A DNA stretch of 42,143 bases from Willaertia magna (Eukaryota > Heterolobosea > Eutetramitea > Acrasida > Naegleriidae), in NCBI GenBank assembly GCA_902984215.1, contig CADWAF010002585.1:1-42143 (forward strand), in the 5' to 3' direction. Made by a program: the position numbers and the translations under genes. The notes beneath the pieces were generated by a model. The model was not told the DNA's origin. It made no database searches and saw only the letters and a list, made by a program, of their open reading frames with translations. This document shows, in pieces, positions 39,329 to 42,143 of the stretch. Numbering within the stretch: position 1 is the stretch's first letter; every line of letters starts with the position of its first letter.

Positions 39329-40543
39329 TTAAAATGTCATTTGTGAATTATTTTCATAAATATTTCTATTTCTTTTTTTGGGTGATAGCAATATAGAACT
39401 ATTAACAATAAAATCAACATCACAAAATTGATTATTTTGTAATCTTTGTAATAAATTCATATTATTCTCTTCATTTTCAACATTTATTTTGTAATCACTT
39501 AATAATATATAATCATTTAAAATTAAAGGAAAAATATAAATATAATTATAAACTTGATTATATTTTAATTTTGTAAATTTTAAATTATTTCCATTTCCAC
39601 TAACATAAATATTATTATTTATTTTAAAATATCTTTTAAAATTTGAAGATTTACAAATCTCAATTTTATTCTTTTCATTATTATTAATATTTTGTAAATT
39701 TATTTTTGTAAATTCAAATTTATTTCCTAAATCACCAACACCAAGTTGACCACCGGAATTATAACCAGTTCCATATAAATTATAATTATCAGTTAAAATA
39801 AATGAATTACCATAATTTGCAAATATTTTAATAATTTTATTGTTTATTTGAAAATTTATTTTTGTAAAAGAATTTCTAGAAATATTATCAACCAATCCTA
39901 ATTCACCAAAATAATTGTAACCAGTTGCATAAATATCATTATTTACATCTAATAAAATAGAATGTAAATTACCACATTGTATATCTTTAACTTTCATATC
40001 ATTAATTTTTGTAAAAGTTTTACAATTTTTTATACTTTCTGGTAAACCTAATTGACCATAATCATTACTTCCCAATCCATATATAGTATTTTCATTTGTT
40101 AAAATAAATAAATGATTAGTTCCACATCTTATTTTTTTAATAATTTTTGTAAAATTAAATAATTTTGTAAAAACTTTAAATTTGAAACAACTAAATGTTC
40201 CAGTAAAATAAAATTGATTTAAATTATTTAAAATAATTGTATAATAATGATTACATTCTAAATATTTAATTATTCCAAAATTTGTATTTTTAATTTTTAC
40301 AAATTTGTTAATTTCATTTAAATTATTTAATCCTATTTGACCTTCATCATTTCTTCCATAAACGAAAATTTCATTATTTTTTGTTAAAATTACAATGTGT
40401 AAAGATCCGTTTTTTATAATTTTAATTTCTTGTGGTTTTTGTTGTAGGTTTTGTTGTTGAGTTGAGTTAAACAAAGAAATGTCAAGAATTGTGTGTTCCG
40501 ATAAGTTAAAATCTTTTGTAATATCTGACTGGAATAGTTTCAT
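39329..40543 (-). CDS. RCC1-repeat protein with a truncated BTB start
   Basis: Single exon, 404 residues. Residues about 40-300 hold at least five degenerate RCC1 repeats (for example IFVYGRNDEGQIGL, IYGLGSNDYGQLGLP, YATGYNYFGELGL, YGTGYNSGGQLGVG), enough for most of a seven-bladed propeller. Near the end, NNQFCDVDFIVNSSILL looks like the first strand and start of a BTB domain, but the chain stops after about 25 more residues. RCC1-BTB combinations are known in RCBTB proteins. This one may have lost its BTB domain, or the last exon is missed downstream. RCC1-like families are notably expanded in Naegleria. Codon use is very A/T-biased. Confidence 0.8.
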   Translation of the reverse strand: MKLFQSDITKDFNLSEHTILDISLFNSTQQQNLQQKPQEIKIIKNGSLHIVILTKNNEIFVYGRNDEGQIGLNNLNEINKFVKIKNTNFGIIKYLECNHYYTIILNNLNQFYFTGTFSCFKFKVFTKLFNFTKIIKKIRCGTNHLFILTNENTIYGLGSNDYGQLGLPESIKNCKTFTKINDMKVKDIQCGNLHSILLDVNNDIYATGYNYFGELGLVDNISRNSFTKINFQINNKIIKIFANYGNSFILTDNYNLYGTGYNSGGQLGVGDLGNKFEFTKINLQNINNNEKNKIEICKSSNFKRYFKINNNIYVSGNGNNLKFTKLKYNQVYNYIYIFPLILNDYILLSDYKINVENEENNMNLLQRLQNNQFCDVDFIVNSSILLSPKKRNRNIYENNSQMTF

Positions 40544-42143
40544 TTTTTTTAAAAAAACTACTTTTATTAATATTCTATTTTTTTTATTATAAAAATAAAA
40601 ATGTTTAATAATAGTAAAAAAATAATTAAATATTATATATTTTTATTAATCTTAATTTAATCTTAATTAAATTATTTATTTATTTTATAATTATTTTTAT
40701 AATTTTTAACAGAAACATTTATTTTTATAATTATTTTTTTATAATTTTTATTATAAACATTTATTTTTATAATTATTTTACAATTTTTAATCAAAAAATG
40801 TTATATTTTTAATTTAAAAGAATAAATATATTAAATTTAAATTATAAAATAATTATTAAATAAATAATAATTATATTTTAATCATAGTATATATTAATAA
40901 TATTTAAAAAACAATTTAATAAATAATAATTATTTTTATAAAGTATATACTAAATATATTATTTATATAATATTTATTTAATAATATACATAAAATAATT
41001 TAATAAATAATAACTATTTTTACAAAAAATAATATATTTAATGTATATAATTATATATTAGTTAATTTTTTATTTTTTATTAATTTTGCAACTTTTTTAT
41101 TATAAAAATAAATATAATCTTTTAATAATAATAATTTTTAATACTATATAATAAATAATTATTAATAATAGTTATATTTTAATGTTTTTTTATTAATATT
41201 ATTTATAAAAATTAAAAAATATAATAAAAACTTATATATTTTTTTTATTTATAAAAAATGCAATTTAAAATTTATTTATATTTATTATTATTAAAATATT
41301 AAATATATTATTAATATTAAATAAAATCAATTATTTATTAATTAAATTTTTTTATTTATCTTAAATTAATTTAATTAATTAATTATTTATTTTTAAAATA
41401 ATTATATTAATAACTTTATTCACTTTTTTTTAAATCTTTAAAATGAAATTTAAAAATATATTAAAAATTATAATCTTTAATTTTTTTAATTAATTAAAGA
41501 AAATTAAAAATTAATTTTAATTATTATAATTTTATTACTATAAAATAATTTTAAAATGAGTATATTATTAATTTATTATTTTAATTATAAAATTTTTTGG
41601 TAAAATGTTTTATAATATTAATATTAATAGATTATATTTTATATTTTAATAAAAAATATTAAAAAATATTATTTTTTTAAATTTTATAATATAATTTTTA
41701 TATTTTTTTTAAATTTCAAATATAATATTAAATTAATAAATACTAAATATCTAAATAATAAATTAATTAATAAAAAATATAATTATAAAATTATTAAATA
41801 AAATAAATTCACTTTTATTATTAAATAAATTTATTATATTTTATAAATTTTAAATTTATAATTTTTAATAATTTTATAATTTTATAATTTTTTATAACCT
41901 TTATTTTTTAAAATATTTAATAATATTTAAAAATAAACAATTTATTAATATTGTTAAAATAATATTTATTATTTTTAATTAACAAACATTAATATTTATA
42001 ACAATATTTTTATATTTAATTTTAAATAGATAAAATAATATAATTAATATTATAATAAATTTAATAACTTTTGTTTTTAAATAAATTTTAATAAATATTT
42101 TTTATTTCTATAGAATAAAATTAAAAAAAATATAATATAATTA
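40544..42143. other. extremely AT-rich, gene-free terminal block
   Basis: This 1.6-kb stretch is nearly all A and T. By eye only a few G/C per 60 bases remain, against roughly 25-30% in the neighbouring genes. It holds no open frame of useful size, and consists of poly-A/T and ATATT/AATAATA words with degenerate repeats. It could be a centromere-like or subtelomeric tract, or simply an assembly end. No telomere repeat is recognisable. Confidence 0.65.
40673..40797. repeat. degenerate tandem repeat, about 43-bp period, three copies
   Basis: Three successive copies of an ACATTTATTTTTATAATTAT unit with ATTTTTA and TAA variations (starts near 40673, 40715 and 40758). A second related pair lies at 40913-40938 and 40997-41022 (26 bp, one mismatch). 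The low complexity limits significance. Confidence 0.5.

Overview
This is a gene-dense, AT-rich stretch of a small eukaryotic nuclear genome. The evidence is short spliceosomal introns (14 inferred, mostly 41-95 nt, 12 with a GTAAGT donor), A-rich leaders before most start codons, Asn/Ser/Thr-rich proteins, and eukaryote-only genes (Prp19, STI1/Hop, myotubularin, SDE2, MTH1-type Nudix, LMBR1, an ARF-family GTPase). TAA and TGA both serve as stops, so the standard code fits. A SPEF2/CPC1-like central-pair gene implies an organism that builds flagella, which argues against Dictyostelium. Divergent RCC1-like repeats, compact genes and low GC fit a heterolobosean amoeboflagellate (Naegleria/Willaertia type). 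That assignment is inference, not proof. I saw no tRNA, rRNA or CRISPR.

Layout. 1-489: 3' part of a PIF/Harbinger-type transposase with an in-frame TGA, followed by an inverted repeat. 732-2911: a C2-domain protein, then an F-box/Ras-like GTPase fusion ending in a CaaX-like box. 3045-4840 (-): a zinc-ribbon protein resembling the Pol I factor TAF1B/Rrn7. 4948-6196: a secreted Cys-rich (antistasin-like) protein and, 22 nt later, an AcpS-type phosphopantetheinyl transferase. 6362-8491: a coiled-coil protein with a very long charged single-helix tract. 8496-10106 (-): Prp19. 10494-10760: a tiny BTB-like protein. 11161-12798: an LMBR1-family membrane protein. 12895-17581 (-): a giant ankyrin-repeat protein. 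17972-20371: an LRR protein. 20375-22792 (-): an FHA-RING E3 ligase. 23059-24703 (-): a Gpc1-type acyltransferase. 24813-28820 (-): a SPEF2-like flagellar protein. 29083-30066: a basic linker protein with a possible SUKH-like C terminus. 30168-31392 (-): two small proteins of unknown function. 31515-33242 (-): STI1/Hop. 33445-34125 (-): MTH1-like Nudix hydrolase. 34533-35372: SDE2. 35568-38453: myotubularin. 38717-39244: ARF-family GTPase. 39329-40543 (-): RCC1-repeat protein with a truncated BTB start. 40544-42143: extremely AT-rich, repeat-bearing DNA with no genes.

The genes do not form one pathway. They are mostly housekeeping genes (splicing, chaperone, nucleotide sanitation, phosphoinositide and phospholipid metabolism, small GTPases, ubiquitin) interspersed with lineage-specific ones. 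The most unusual items are the F-box/GTPase/CaaX fusion, a GCGCCAAAT motif at the same distance (60-61 nt) before two coiled-coil or flagellar genes, truncated BTB proteins, and the AT-rich terminal block.
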